A stretch of DNA of 64,000 nucleotides from Candidatus Gastranaerophilales bacterium (lineage in GTDB: Bacteria > Cyanobacteriota > Vampirovibrionia > Gastranaerophilales > Gastranaerophilaceae). The stretch is taken from the NCBI GenBank assembly GCA_944326905.1, contig CALVFU010000001.1, positions 152,954-216,953 of the forward strand. Direction: 5' to 3'. Each line of letters starts with the position of its first letter. Within the stretch, counting starts at the first letter, position 1. Shown piece after piece: positions 42,208-49,351 of the stretch. The notes beneath the pieces are model-generated. The model was not told the origin of the DNA. It was given only the letters and a program-made list of their open reading frames with translations, and made no database searches. Made by a program: the position numbers and the translations under genes.

Positions 42208-42837
42208 TTATATTTTTTGAATTTGTTTGTATTCTAGCTCTACAGGGGTTTCACGACCAAATACTGAAACGTTGACTCTAAGTTTAGCCTTATCAGGATA
42301 TACTTCTGTAATATCGCCGACAAAATCTGCAAACGGACCTGAAACAATCCTGATTTTGTCACCTGCCTTAACATCAAGTTCAATTTTTTGGACTTGTGAA
42401 GTTGAGCGATGAATAATTTTCTTAATTTCACTTTCTTTAGCCGGTATTGGCTTTTTAGCGGAGCCGACAAACTTGGTAACACCTGCTGTATGTCTTACTA
42501 CGTACCAGCTGTCTTCGTCCATTATCATTTCGACCAGAACATAACCTGGGAAAATTTTTTCGTCTTTTTCGTGTTTTTTACCGTTTTTTATCTGTGTTAC
42601 TGTTTTTTGCGGTACTTCAACACGGAAGATTTTATCAGACATATTCATGTATTCAATACGTTTTTCGAGGTTGCTTTTAACCTTATTTTCATAGCCTGAA
42701 TACGTGTGAACAATATACCAGCGCTTTTCATTTTTGCGGCGGCTTTTGTGTTCTGCTTCTTCCTGTTGCTCTTCCGCTAAGACTTCTTCATTACTTTCTG
42801 TTTCAGCTATATTCTTTTCTTGGTCTTTTTCACTCAT
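42208..42837 (-). CDS. nusG: Transcription termination/antitermination protein NusG
   Basis: 209 aa from ATG 42837, seven bases after AAGGTG; the ATG six bases further upstream is too close to it. An acidic N-terminal extension of about 35 residues precedes the NGN domain (KRWYIVHTYSGYENKVKSNL, FPGYVLVEMIMDEDSWYVVR, TAGVTKFVG) and the KOW domain (AGDKIRIVSGPFADFVGDI). NusG tethers RNA polymerase to ribosomes and Rho. Five bases after secE. Confidence 0.96.
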   Translation of the reverse strand: MSEKDQEKNIAETESNEEVLAEEQQEEAEHKSRRKNEKRWYIVHTYSGYENKVKSNLEKRIEYMNMSDKIFRVEVPQKTVTQIKNGKKHEKDEKIFPGYVLVEMIMDEDSWYVVRHTAGVTKFVGSAKKPIPAKESEIKKIIHRSTSQVQKIELDVKAGDKIRIVSGPFADFVGDITEVYPDKAKLRVNVSVFGRETPVELEYKQIQKI

Positions 42838-42848
42838 TACCATTCACC

Positions 42849-43067
42849 TTATATTTTTGATAATACAAAATCAAATAAAATATCTACAACGTAGATAAAT
42901 ACTGTAAACACAAAAACGATACCCACAACAAATACGGTTTCTACGACAACCTGCTGTCTTTCAGGCCAGGTAATTTTGCCCCATTCGGATCTTACGCCTT
43001 TAAAATAATTAACAATTCCGTTTGCGGCGTTGGTCATTTTAGCATTTTCGTTAGTTTTAGTACTCAT
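42849..43067 (-). CDS. secE: Preprotein translocase subunit SecE
   Basis: 72 aa, single C-terminal membrane helix with the conserved amphipathic part IVNYFKGVRSEWGKITWPER and then VFVVGIVFVFTVFIYVVDIL. Normal short form. Start after AAAGGAAC; the tRNA-Trp lies 22 bases upstream in the same transcript. Confidence 0.96.
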   Translation of the reverse strand: MSTKTNENAKMTNAANGIVNYFKGVRSEWGKITWPERQQVVVETVFVVGIVFVFTVFIYVVDILFDFVLSKI

Positions 43068-43089
43068 TTTTGTTCCTTTTATAAAAAAT

Positions 43090-43162
43090 CACGCCCTGAA
43101 GGACTCGAACCCTCGACATCCGGTTTTGGAGACCGACGTTCTACCAACTGAACTAAGGACGC
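43090..43162 (-). tRNA. tRNA-Trp (anticodon CCA)
   Basis: Minus-strand cloverleaf: acceptor GCGTCCT/AGGGCGT (two G-U), anticodon stem TCGGT/ACCGG around loop CTCCAAA, T loop TTCGAGT, discriminator G. CCA not encoded. Located between rpmG and secE, a classic bacterial arrangement. Confidence 0.95.
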
Positions 43163-43196
43163 TTATGACAGACGAGCCGATTCGTCTGTCTTATTG

Positions 43197-43364
43197 CTAC
43201 TTAGTTTCTTTATGGTTAGTGTGTTTTCTACATGTCGGACAGTACTTGCTTAATTCTAATCTATCCTTTATGTTTTTTTTGTTCTTAACGGTTGTGTAGT
43301 TTCTTTCTTTGCAGTCTTCACATGCTAAAACTACCATTCTGTCATTTTTTCCTTTAATGCCCAT
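43197..43364 (-). CDS. rpmG: 50S ribosomal protein L33
   Basis: 55 aa, read directly from the minus strand: [20 protein letters not shown], then [20 protein letters not shown] and [15 protein letters not shown]. Zinc-type L33 with two CxxC pairs (Cys15/18, Cys42/45). First gene of the rpmG-tRNA-Trp-secE-nusG-rplK-rplA cluster; AAGGAA lies upstream. Confidence 0.96.
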   Translation of the reverse strand: MGIKGKNDRMVVLACEDCKERNYTTVKNKKNIKDRLELSKYCPTCRKHTNHKETK

Positions 43365-43401
43365 TGTTTTATTCCTTTATATAATTTGTTTTCTATCTAA
43401 A

Positions 43402-43430
43402 ACAGAATGTGGCTTCCACATTCTGTTTTT
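43402..43430. terminator. Bidirectional terminator before rpmG
   Basis: ACAGAATGTGG and CCACATTCTGT stem with three-base loop; T5 on the plus strand and TTTT on the minus strand, ending the 43519 gene. Confidence 0.75.
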
Positions 43431-43518
43431 ATCGGCGTACTATTTTATAGTATTACAAACAATTTTTAATTGCAAATATTTGCGAAGATTTGTTAAGAGG
43501 TGTTCTTTATATGTCATT

Positions 43519-43854
43519 TTACTCTGCCGGGTAACTGTGTTCAATTTCTTCTTTAACTTTATTACTTATTATTGCACGCTTTATTATGCCGGCAACAGCA
43601 CTGACTGCACCTAATCCGATGAGCCCGTATCCGATATTGTTTATTGTTGCTCCTTTTTTAGGAAGCATACCGCCGCCCATAAGAAGTCCAGTTAGTAAAC
43701 AAACGTTTGCAGTATCGTCGAAAAACTTTGTTTTATCTTCAAGTCTTTCACGCAGCGCCATATTTTTCTTAAACTGTTTTTTTCGCTGTGTCTTTTTGTC
43801 CTCACTGTTTGTAAATGATGTTGTGGAATAAGGTAAAATTGGTTTGATGTTCAT
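43519..43854 (-). CDS. Hypothetical membrane protein, 111 aa
   Basis: Begins MNIKPILPYSTTSFTNSEDK (F-T-N variant of the N-terminal motif), followed by a strongly basic stretch (KKTQRKKQFKKN) and two hydrophobic segments at about 48-64 and 73-92, the second glycine-rich (NIGYGLIGLGAVSAVAGIIK). No family recognised. ATG after AAAAGGAAT. Monocistronic, ended by the hairpin at 43402. Confidence 0.78.
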   Translation of the reverse strand: MNIKPILPYSTTSFTNSEDKKTQRKKQFKKNMALRERLEDKTKFFDDTANVCLLTGLLMGGGMLPKKGATINNIGYGLIGLGAVSAVAGIIKRAIISNKVKEEIEHSYPAE

Positions 43855-43966
43855 AAAATAAATTCCTTTTGTTATAGTAATTAATTTCTATCTTTTTATA
43901 TGTGCTTTATAGCTTTAAATTAAGGTAAAAATTACATCGTGTCAATAATTTTTTACTAAAAAATAG

Positions 43967-44074
43967 GCGGCATTATCCGGCACGGAGCTTATTAAAAATC
44001 CGCTTGAATTATTTAAAAATTCACCCAAAGAATTTCAAGCAATTGTAAGAAAAACTATTGATTTAGAAATATAA
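43967..44074 (+). pseudogene. Possible 3' remnant of a decayed gene
   Basis: An open stretch without a start codon (after a TAG at 43964) reads AALSGTELIKNPLELFKNSP and on to AIVRKTIDLEI before TAA. The composition looks like genuine protein rather than random AT-rich translation. Parent gene not identified; it could be chance. Confidence 0.3.
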
Positions 44075-44083
44075 AATTCAAAA

Positions 44084-44112
44084 GGCGGCAATGTATTAAC
44101 ATTCCGCCATTG
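44084..44112 (-). terminator. Terminator of the ion transporter gene
   Basis: Minus strand GGCGGAATG and CATTGCCGCC with one bulge, loop TTAATA, then TTTTG. Confidence 0.7.
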
Positions 44113-44156
44113 TAATTAAGCTGTATTTGTTTTTACGATTTACCCCTTTTTCCCCT

Positions 44157-45494
44157 TTATCCCAGCCAGTGGAGGAAACGTATTCCTATATACAGGGTGG
44201 ACATTAAGAGTGATATAAAGGTGACAAGCACACCGTATTTTAAGTAATACATAAACTTAATCGGATACCCTTTGCCCGCCGCTGTTTCAGAAACAATAAC
44301 GTTTGCTGCCGCGCCAATAATTGTCATGTTTCCGCCAAGACAAGCGCCTAATGATAAGCACCACCAGAGCGGGTGTGCATATGCAGCGCCCATTTGGTTT
44401 TGAATTTCTAAAATCATAGGTGCCATTGTCGCTGTATATGGAATATTATCAATAATCCCTGAAAGTATACCTGAGCACCATACAATAATCATTGATGTTG
44501 CGGCTTGCGAACCGTCTGTGACTTTCAAAATCCAATCAGCCATCATTTTTATACCGCCTGACGCATCAAGACCGCCTATAATGATAAATAAGCCGATGAA
44601 GAAGAAAATTGTACTCCATTCAACTTCTTCAAATATTTTTGCTGGTTTTTCAAATAATAATAAGAAACTTGCACCGAGCATTGCAGTTACGCAGGTTTGT
44701 ACATGGGTAACATCGTGCAGTACAAATCCTATAATTACGAGTATCAGTACAATTGCAGATCTCCACATAAGAAACTTATCTGTAATGGTATTTGAATTAT
44801 CTAATTCAGCAACTTTAGCCATTTTCTCCGGCGTAGTTTTTAACTGTTTTCTGAATATAAATGCGAGTATTGCTATATTAACAATAAGTATGTAAGAAAC
44901 AATATCCGTCAATTCTTTAATAAAATCAAGGAAAGACAGACCGGCTGTACTTCCTATAATAATATTCGGGGGGTCACCGATTAATGTTGCGGTACCGCCG
45001 ATGTTTGATGCCATTATTTCTGTAATAAGGAATGGTATCGGATTAATATCAAGCTCTTTTGCAATTGCAAAAGTTACAGGCATAATCAGAATAACAGTTG
45101 TTACGTTATCCAAAAATGCGGATACGATAGCAGTGAAAATCCCCAGACACACAAAAATCCAAACAGGGTGTCCTTTTGTCTTTTTCAGCATTTCATTAGC
45201 CATCCAGTTGAACATACCGCTTTTAGTTGCTATGCTTACAATAATCATCATTGATACAAGTAAAAATATTACGTTGAAGTCAACGAAGTTGATAAAATAA
45301 TTAGGATCAATGCTGCCGTCTGCAGTTTTCTGATATTGGCTTAAAAGTCCGAGTATTAAGGTTAAACCGCCGCCTAAGAGGGCAATGGTTGTTTTGGGAA
45401 TTTTTTCTGTTGCGATAAATATATATGCAACAATCAGAATTAGAGCAGAAACCATAACAGCATTGCTTTGCACAAATGTTGTTAAAAATTCCAT
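44157..45494 (-). CDS. ArsB/NhaD-type ion transporter
   Basis: 445 aa, about 11-12 membrane helices. Family marks: DFNVIFLLVSMMIIVSIATK, AIVSAFLDNVTTVILIMPV, SNIGGTATLIGDPPNIIIGS (the GDPPN signature), WSTIFFFIGLFIIIGGL and IIDNIPYTATM, LGACLGGNMTIIGAAANVIV in the second repeat. The ion-transporter superfamily covers arsenite, Na+/H+ and dicarboxylate carriers; the sequence does not tell which. No ars genes adjacent. Divergent from hisS. Confidence 0.88.
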   Translation of the reverse strand: MEFLTTFVQSNAVMVSALILIVAYIFIATEKIPKTTIALLGGGLTLILGLLSQYQKTADGSIDPNYFINFVDFNVIFLLVSMMIIVSIATKSGMFNWMANEMLKKTKGHPVWIFVCLGIFTAIVSAFLDNVTTVILIMPVTFAIAKELDINPIPFLITEIMASNIGGTATLIGDPPNIIIGSTAGLSFLDFIKELTDIVSYILIVNIAILAFIFRKQLKTTPEKMAKVAELDNSNTITDKFLMWRSAIVLILVIIGFVLHDVTHVQTCVTAMLGASFLLLFEKPAKIFEEVEWSTIFFFIGLFIIIGGLDASGGIKMMADWILKVTDGSQAATSMIIVWCSGILSGIIDNIPYTATMAPMILEIQNQMGAAYAHPLWWCLSLGACLGGNMTIIGAAANVIVSETAAGKGYPIKFMYYLKYGVLVTFISLLMSTLYIGIRFLHWLG

Positions 45495-45578
45495 AATTTT
45501 CTCCTCTTTACTTAATTATTCTATACTATATTTTTATAATAAACTAAACAAAAAATTATACAAAAATAAAAATTAAAA

Positions 45579-45608
45579 TTGACTTCAAGATGGTGGTTTT
45601 ATTATAAT
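45579..45608 (+). promoter_or_regulatory. Sigma-70 promoter giving a leaderless hisS mRNA
   Basis: TTGACT, 18-base spacer, TATAAT (45603-45608). The expected start of transcription, seven bases downstream, is the A of the hisS ATG. Confidence 0.8.
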
Positions 45609-45614
45609 TTTGGT

Positions 45615-46934
45615 ATGGGTGAAATAATTAGAGTACAAAAAGGAACAAAGGACATACTGCCGGCAGATATTGCAGTTTGGCATAAAATGGAAGCGTCTGC
45701 TCTTGAAATTTTTACAAGAGCGGGGTATAAAGAAATCCGCACACCGATATTTGAGGCTACAGAACTTTTTAAAAGGGGTGTTGGTGATACAACTGATATA
45801 GTTAATAAAGAAATGTATACATTTGAAAAATCGGAACGTTCGCTGACTTTGCGTCCTGAAAATACCGCTGGTGTTGTTCGTTCTTATATAGAAAACGGCA
45901 TGCATAGATTATCTGCACCAGTAAAACTCTGGTATAAAGGAGCAATGTTTAGATATGAACGTCCGCAGGCTGGCAGACAGCGGCAATTCCACCAGGTAGG
46001 CGTGGAAATGTTTGGTATTGAAGATCCTTCGGCAGATGCTGAAATTATTCTGCTTGCTTTGAATTATCTTAAAAAACTTGGACTTCCTAATCTTTCTGTG
46101 GAATTAAATACTCTTGGGTGTTCTAAGTGCAGAAAAGAGTTTAGAGCATTATTAATTGAAACGTTACGTCCTCACTATGATAAATTGTGCGATGACTGTA
46201 AAGAACGATTTGAAAAAAATCCTTTAAGGCTTTTAGATTGCAAAGTAGAGTCCTGCAAAGCAATTTTTGCACTGCCGGAAGTGCAGAAAGTTATTCAGGC
46301 TGATTATACGTGCCCTGATTGCAGTCTGCATTTTGAGCAGTTAAAATCTTATTTAGATAATGTGGGAATTAATTATACTGTAAATAAACTTCTCGTACGC
46401 GGGCTTGATTACTACAACAGAACTGTTTTTGAGATAAAATCTGAAAATCTTGGCTCTCAGAATGCGGTTTGCGGAGGCGGAAGGTATGATTCGCTTGTAG
46501 AACAGCTTGGCGGTGAGAATACTCCGGCTATAGGCTGGGCAATGGGAATGGAACGTCTGGCAGCGCTCTTATCTGAAGAAAAAGAAGAAAAACTTGATAT
46601 TTATGTTATTTCAAATAATAAATTAGAAGCTTTAAAGTTAGCGGAACGTCTGCGTGCTCTTAATTACAGCGTTGAGTTTGATATGGCTGGTAAGAAGTTT
46701 ACGAAACAGTTAGAAAAAGCTGCAAAAACAGCGTATTTTGCAATAATTTTAGGTGAGGATGAATTAAATGGCGGATATTTGACACTGAAAAATCTCGAAA
46801 CTGCTGCTCAAATTCAATTTCCGTTAGTTAATCTGGCTGATTTTGAAACTCATACTTACAAATTTATTAGTACAAATTCCTCAGAGTGGCTTCAGTCAAA
46901 GCTTTCAATGCTTTCTTCTGGGTTTGTGATGTAG
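45615..46934 (+). CDS. hisS: Histidine-tRNA ligase
   Basis: 439 aa from ATG 45615; the longer frame beginning at TTG 45579 is the promoter itself. Class II motifs: VQKGTKDILP, motif 1 GYKEIRTPIFE, TLRPENTAGVVRSY, motif 2 MFRYERPQAGRQRQFHQVGVE, LVRGLDYYNRTVFE (HisA), GGGRYDSL and motif 3 AIGWAMGMERL, then the anticodon-binding domain. No Shine-Dalgarno precedes the ATG. Ends at a strong terminator. Confidence 0.97.
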   Translation: MGEIIRVQKGTKDILPADIAVWHKMEASALEIFTRAGYKEIRTPIFEATELFKRGVGDTTDIVNKEMYTFEKSERSLTLRPENTAGVVRSYIENGMHRLSAPVKLWYKGAMFRYERPQAGRQRQFHQVGVEMFGIEDPSADAEIILLALNYLKKLGLPNLSVELNTLGCSKCRKEFRALLIETLRPHYDKLCDDCKERFEKNPLRLLDCKVESCKAIFALPEVQKVIQADYTCPDCSLHFEQLKSYLDNVGINYTVNKLLVRGLDYYNRTVFEIKSENLGSQNAVCGGGRYDSLVEQLGGENTPAIGWAMGMERLAALLSEEKEEKLDIYVISNNKLEALKLAERLRALNYSVEFDMAGKKFTKQLEKAAKTAYFAIILGEDELNGGYLTLKNLETAAQIQFPLVNLADFETHTYKFISTNSSEWLQSKLSMLSSGFVM

Positions 46935-46960
46935 AAATGTTTTAATTTTAATAATAAAGA

Positions 46961-46989
46961 ATATGCAAGTTTAATTGCATATTTTTTTG
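46961..46989 (+). terminator. Rho-independent terminator of hisS
   Basis: ATATGCAA/TTGCATAT stem, six-base loop, T7. Confidence 0.9.
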
Positions 46990-47048
46990 TGAAGTCCTTT
47001 CTTTATTGGTTTGTGCCTTTGTCTTATGTGATTGTTTTTATAATAATA

Positions 47049-47112
47049 TGTAAACATTTGTAACGAAATTCTTTCGTTTTTGTTACGAAAAATTTGAAAT
47101 AAGGAATATATA
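47049..47112 (+). promoter_or_regulatory. Conserved upstream region of flagellin 1
   Basis: TGTAA at 47049 and 47059 (period 10), GTTTTTGTTA at 47076-47085 and AGGAATATATA at 47102-47112. Spacings are identical to those before flagellin 2, though the bases in between differ. No sigma-28 consensus is visible here. Confidence 0.65.
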
Positions 47113-47176
47113 TTTTGTGGGAACCACGCAAGGATGCATGTAAAAAAAATACAAGACAAAATGAAAGGAGTCTCAA

Positions 47177-48040
47177 ATGTCTTTATCTATCGTTACGAAC
47201 GTACAGTCACTCAAAGTGCAACAAAACCTCACTGCGGCAACAGATACTTTAAATACCGCAATTGAGAGAATGACAACAGGTTACAAAATTAACAGTGCAA
47301 AGGATGACGCTGCCGGTTATAGTATTGCAGCGCAAATGGAGGCAAAATTAAGTTCTTATGACGTTGCATCAAACAATGCACAGATTGGTTTGGATATGTT
47401 GACTACGACAGAAGAAAACTATTCGTTAATTGTTGATCACCTTCAACGTATCAGGGATCTGGCTGAGCAAGCCGCAAACGGAACATATTCAGAAGATTCA
47501 AGAGCCGCAATTGAGGCAGAAATACAGTCAAGACTTGAAGAAATTGATCGTGTTGCAGGCTCTGCCGAGTACAATGGGATGAATCTTATGGATGGTACTC
47601 TTGTTGATGATGTTAATATCCAAGTTGGTATTGATGGGTCTGCTAACAGTAAAGTAACTCTTGTAAATACTTTATTTGAAGATGCAAAAGCTGAAACAAT
47701 ATTAGATTATGCTGGTAATACCATGGCTGATAATGCCGCTTTTGCAGAAGCGTGTTCAGGCACAGAAGCATTTGAACAGTTATCAATAATTGATGCTGCA
47801 ATTGATAATATTAGTACTCGTGTTACTAACTTAGGTGCTTCTCAAAACAGGCTTGAATCAGCTTTAGATGCAATATCTGTTACTACAGAGAACTTAACCT
47901 CTTCTCTATCAACCGTTAAGGATGCTGATATTGCAGAGGAATCTACAAGATATATTCAGGCACAAATTCTTCAATCTGCAGCAACAACTCTGTTGTCTAC
48001 TGCAAACCAAACGCCTTCAATAGCTTTACAATTAGTTTAA
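47177..48040 (+). CDS. Flagellin
   Basis: 287 aa, ATG after AAAGGAG. D0/D1 ends are canonical: N-terminal SLSIVTNVQSLKVQQNLTAA, IERMTTGYKINSAKDDAAGY, LDMLTTTEENYSLIVDHLQR and C-terminal DADIAEESTRYIQAQILQSA, LLSTANQTPSIALQLV. Only a short central region (about 50 residues), so the filament lacks large D2/D3 domains. Secreted by the type III route; no signal peptide. 74% or so of visible blocks are shared with the second copy. The 5' leader is about 60 nt and contains GCA-AGGA-TGC. Confidence 0.97.
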   Translation: MSLSIVTNVQSLKVQQNLTAATDTLNTAIERMTTGYKINSAKDDAAGYSIAAQMEAKLSSYDVASNNAQIGLDMLTTTEENYSLIVDHLQRIRDLAEQAANGTYSEDSRAAIEAEIQSRLEEIDRVAGSAEYNGMNLMDGTLVDDVNIQVGIDGSANSKVTLVNTLFEDAKAETILDYAGNTMADNAAFAEACSGTEAFEQLSIIDAAIDNISTRVTNLGASQNRLESALDAISVTTENLTSSLSTVKDADIAEESTRYIQAQILQSAATTLLSTANQTPSIALQLV

Positions 48041-48069
48041 TCGAGCTTTTGATTAGGATATGTGAATAC

Positions 48070-48095
48070 GGGCAGAGTCTACTCTCTGCCCTTCT
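48070..48095 (+). terminator. Terminator of flagellin 1
   Basis: GGGCAGAG/CTCTGCCC stem, six-base loop, then TTCT. Confidence 0.75.
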
Positions 48096-48135
48096 ATTAA
48101 AAACGATCCCCTGTTAATTTTAATATAAGGATTAC

Positions 48136-48164
48136 TTGACATTTTTATATGTATAACTTACCAT
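48136..48164 (+). promoter_or_regulatory. Promoter for tRNA-Cys
   Basis: Perfect TTGACA (48136-48141), 17-base spacer, TACCAT (48159-48164), eleven bases before the mature tRNA end. Confidence 0.65.
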
Positions 48165-48174
48165 TATTGAGTGG

Positions 48175-48246
48175 GGCGACATGGCCAAGTGGTAAGGCAG
48201 GAGCCTGCAAAGCTCTTATCCCCCAGTTCGAATCTGGGTGTCGCCT
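48175..48246 (+). tRNA. tRNA-Cys (anticodon GCA)
   Basis: Acceptor GGCGACA/TGTCGCC, anticodon loop CTGCAAA, T arm CCCAG-TTCGAAT-CTGGG, discriminator T. CCA not encoded. Inserted between the two flagellin genes. Confidence 0.95.
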
Positions 48247-48322
48247 TTTAATTTATTCACTTTATCCGGCGGTCTTTTAATGCTTGTAGTTATTGGGTTA
48301 CGTGTTTTAAGTTGATACCCTT

Positions 48323-48386
48323 TGTAACGTTTTGTAACAATAAAACTCTGTTTTTGTTATCAAAGAACAAAAATCAGGAATATATA
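48323..48386 (+). promoter_or_regulatory. Conserved upstream region of flagellin 2
   Basis: TGTAA at 48323 and 48333, GTTTTTGTTA at 48350-48359, AGGAATATATA at 48376-48386: the same order and spacing as before flagellin 1. Confidence 0.65.
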
Positions 48387-48433
48387 CCATGTAGGATTTG
48401 CGCAAGGCCGCGCAAGAAACATGGAGAACAATC

Positions 48434-49279
48434 ATGTCATTATCAATCGTTACAAATGTACAATCCCTAAAAGTTCAACAAAACCTTACGTCAGCTACGG
48501 ACAAGCTTAATACAGCTATTGAAAGAATGACTACAGGTTTCAAAATCAACAGTGCAAAGGATGACGCTGCAGGGTATAGTATTGCTGCTCAGATGAGTGC
48601 TAAATTAAGTTCTTACGATGTTGCATCAAATAATGCGCAGATTGGTTTGGATATGTTGACAACAACAGAAGAAAATTATTCTTTGATTAATGATCACCTT
48701 CAACGTATCAGAGATTTGACTGAACAAGCAGCAAACGGTACTTATTCTGATGACTCGAGAGCTGCAATTCAAGCCGAAATCACATCTCGTTTAGATGAAA
48801 TAGATCGTATTGCAAATTCAGCCGAATATAACGGTATGTTATTGATGGATGGTTCTACTGGTGATGTCAATATTCAAGTTGGCATTGATGGTTCAACTAA
48901 CAGTCGTGTAACTTTAGATGCAGATTTATTTGCAGAAGCTACTGCTCAAGAGTTGACTGGTGTTGCTAATGCAACATTTGCTCAAGATTGTTCGGCTGCT
49001 GATACGGCTGCTGCTCAATTAACAAAATTAGATACGGCGATTGATAATATCAGTACACGTGTTACTAACTTAGGTGCTGCTCAAAACCGTTTGGAATCTG
49101 CGATGGATTCTATTATGGTTACGACTGAAAACCTTACTTCTTCTCTATCAACTGTTAAGGATGCTGATATTGCAGAAGAATCTACCAGATACTTGCAAGC
49201 ACAAATCCTTCAATCTGCAGCAACTACTCTGTTGTCTACAGCTAACCAAACTCCTTCAATTGCTTTACAATTAATTTAA
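48434..49279 (+). CDS. Flagellin, second copy
   Basis: 281 aa from ATG 48434 with GGAG eight bases upstream; the frame extends back to a TTG in the leader, rejected because it would swallow the leader hairpin. Same termini as copy 1 (MSLSIVTNVQSLKVQQNLTS to TANQTPSIALQLI); differences concentrate in the middle (GDVNIQVGIDGSTNSRVTLD, ATAQELTGVANATFAQDCSA). Leader hairpin TTGCGC-AAGGCC-GCGCAA is present. Two unequal flagellins suggest a mixed or switched filament. Confidence 0.96.
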   Translation: MSLSIVTNVQSLKVQQNLTSATDKLNTAIERMTTGFKINSAKDDAAGYSIAAQMSAKLSSYDVASNNAQIGLDMLTTTEENYSLINDHLQRIRDLTEQAANGTYSDDSRAAIQAEITSRLDEIDRIANSAEYNGMLLMDGSTGDVNIQVGIDGSTNSRVTLDADLFAEATAQELTGVANATFAQDCSAADTAAAQLTKLDTAIDNISTRVTNLGAAQNRLESAMDSIMVTTENLTSSLSTVKDADIAEESTRYLQAQILQSAATTLLSTANQTPSIALQLI

Positions 49280-49304
49280 TAATGTAACTAAAATCTCACA
49301 CTAT

Positions 49305-49346
49305 CCGGCAGGTAATCGGTCCCCCCATTTATACTTGCCGGTTTTC
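49305..49346 (+). terminator. Terminator of flagellin 2
   Basis: CCGGCAGGTA pairs with TACTTGCCGG (one G-U) over a C-rich loop, then TTTTCT. Confidence 0.8.
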
Positions 49347-49351
49347 TATGT

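Noticed and set aside
45579..45614. TTG start extending HisRS by 12 residues
   Set aside because: The TTG is the -35 box and the extension is not conserved in HisRS.
48398..48433. TTG start extending flagellin 2
   Set aside because: Falls in the leader hairpin; the ATG has a proper ribosome site and aligns with flagellin 1.
48121..48433. tRNA-Cys between flagellins as an integration site
   Set aside because: No duplicated tRNA end, integrase or attachment repeat around it.
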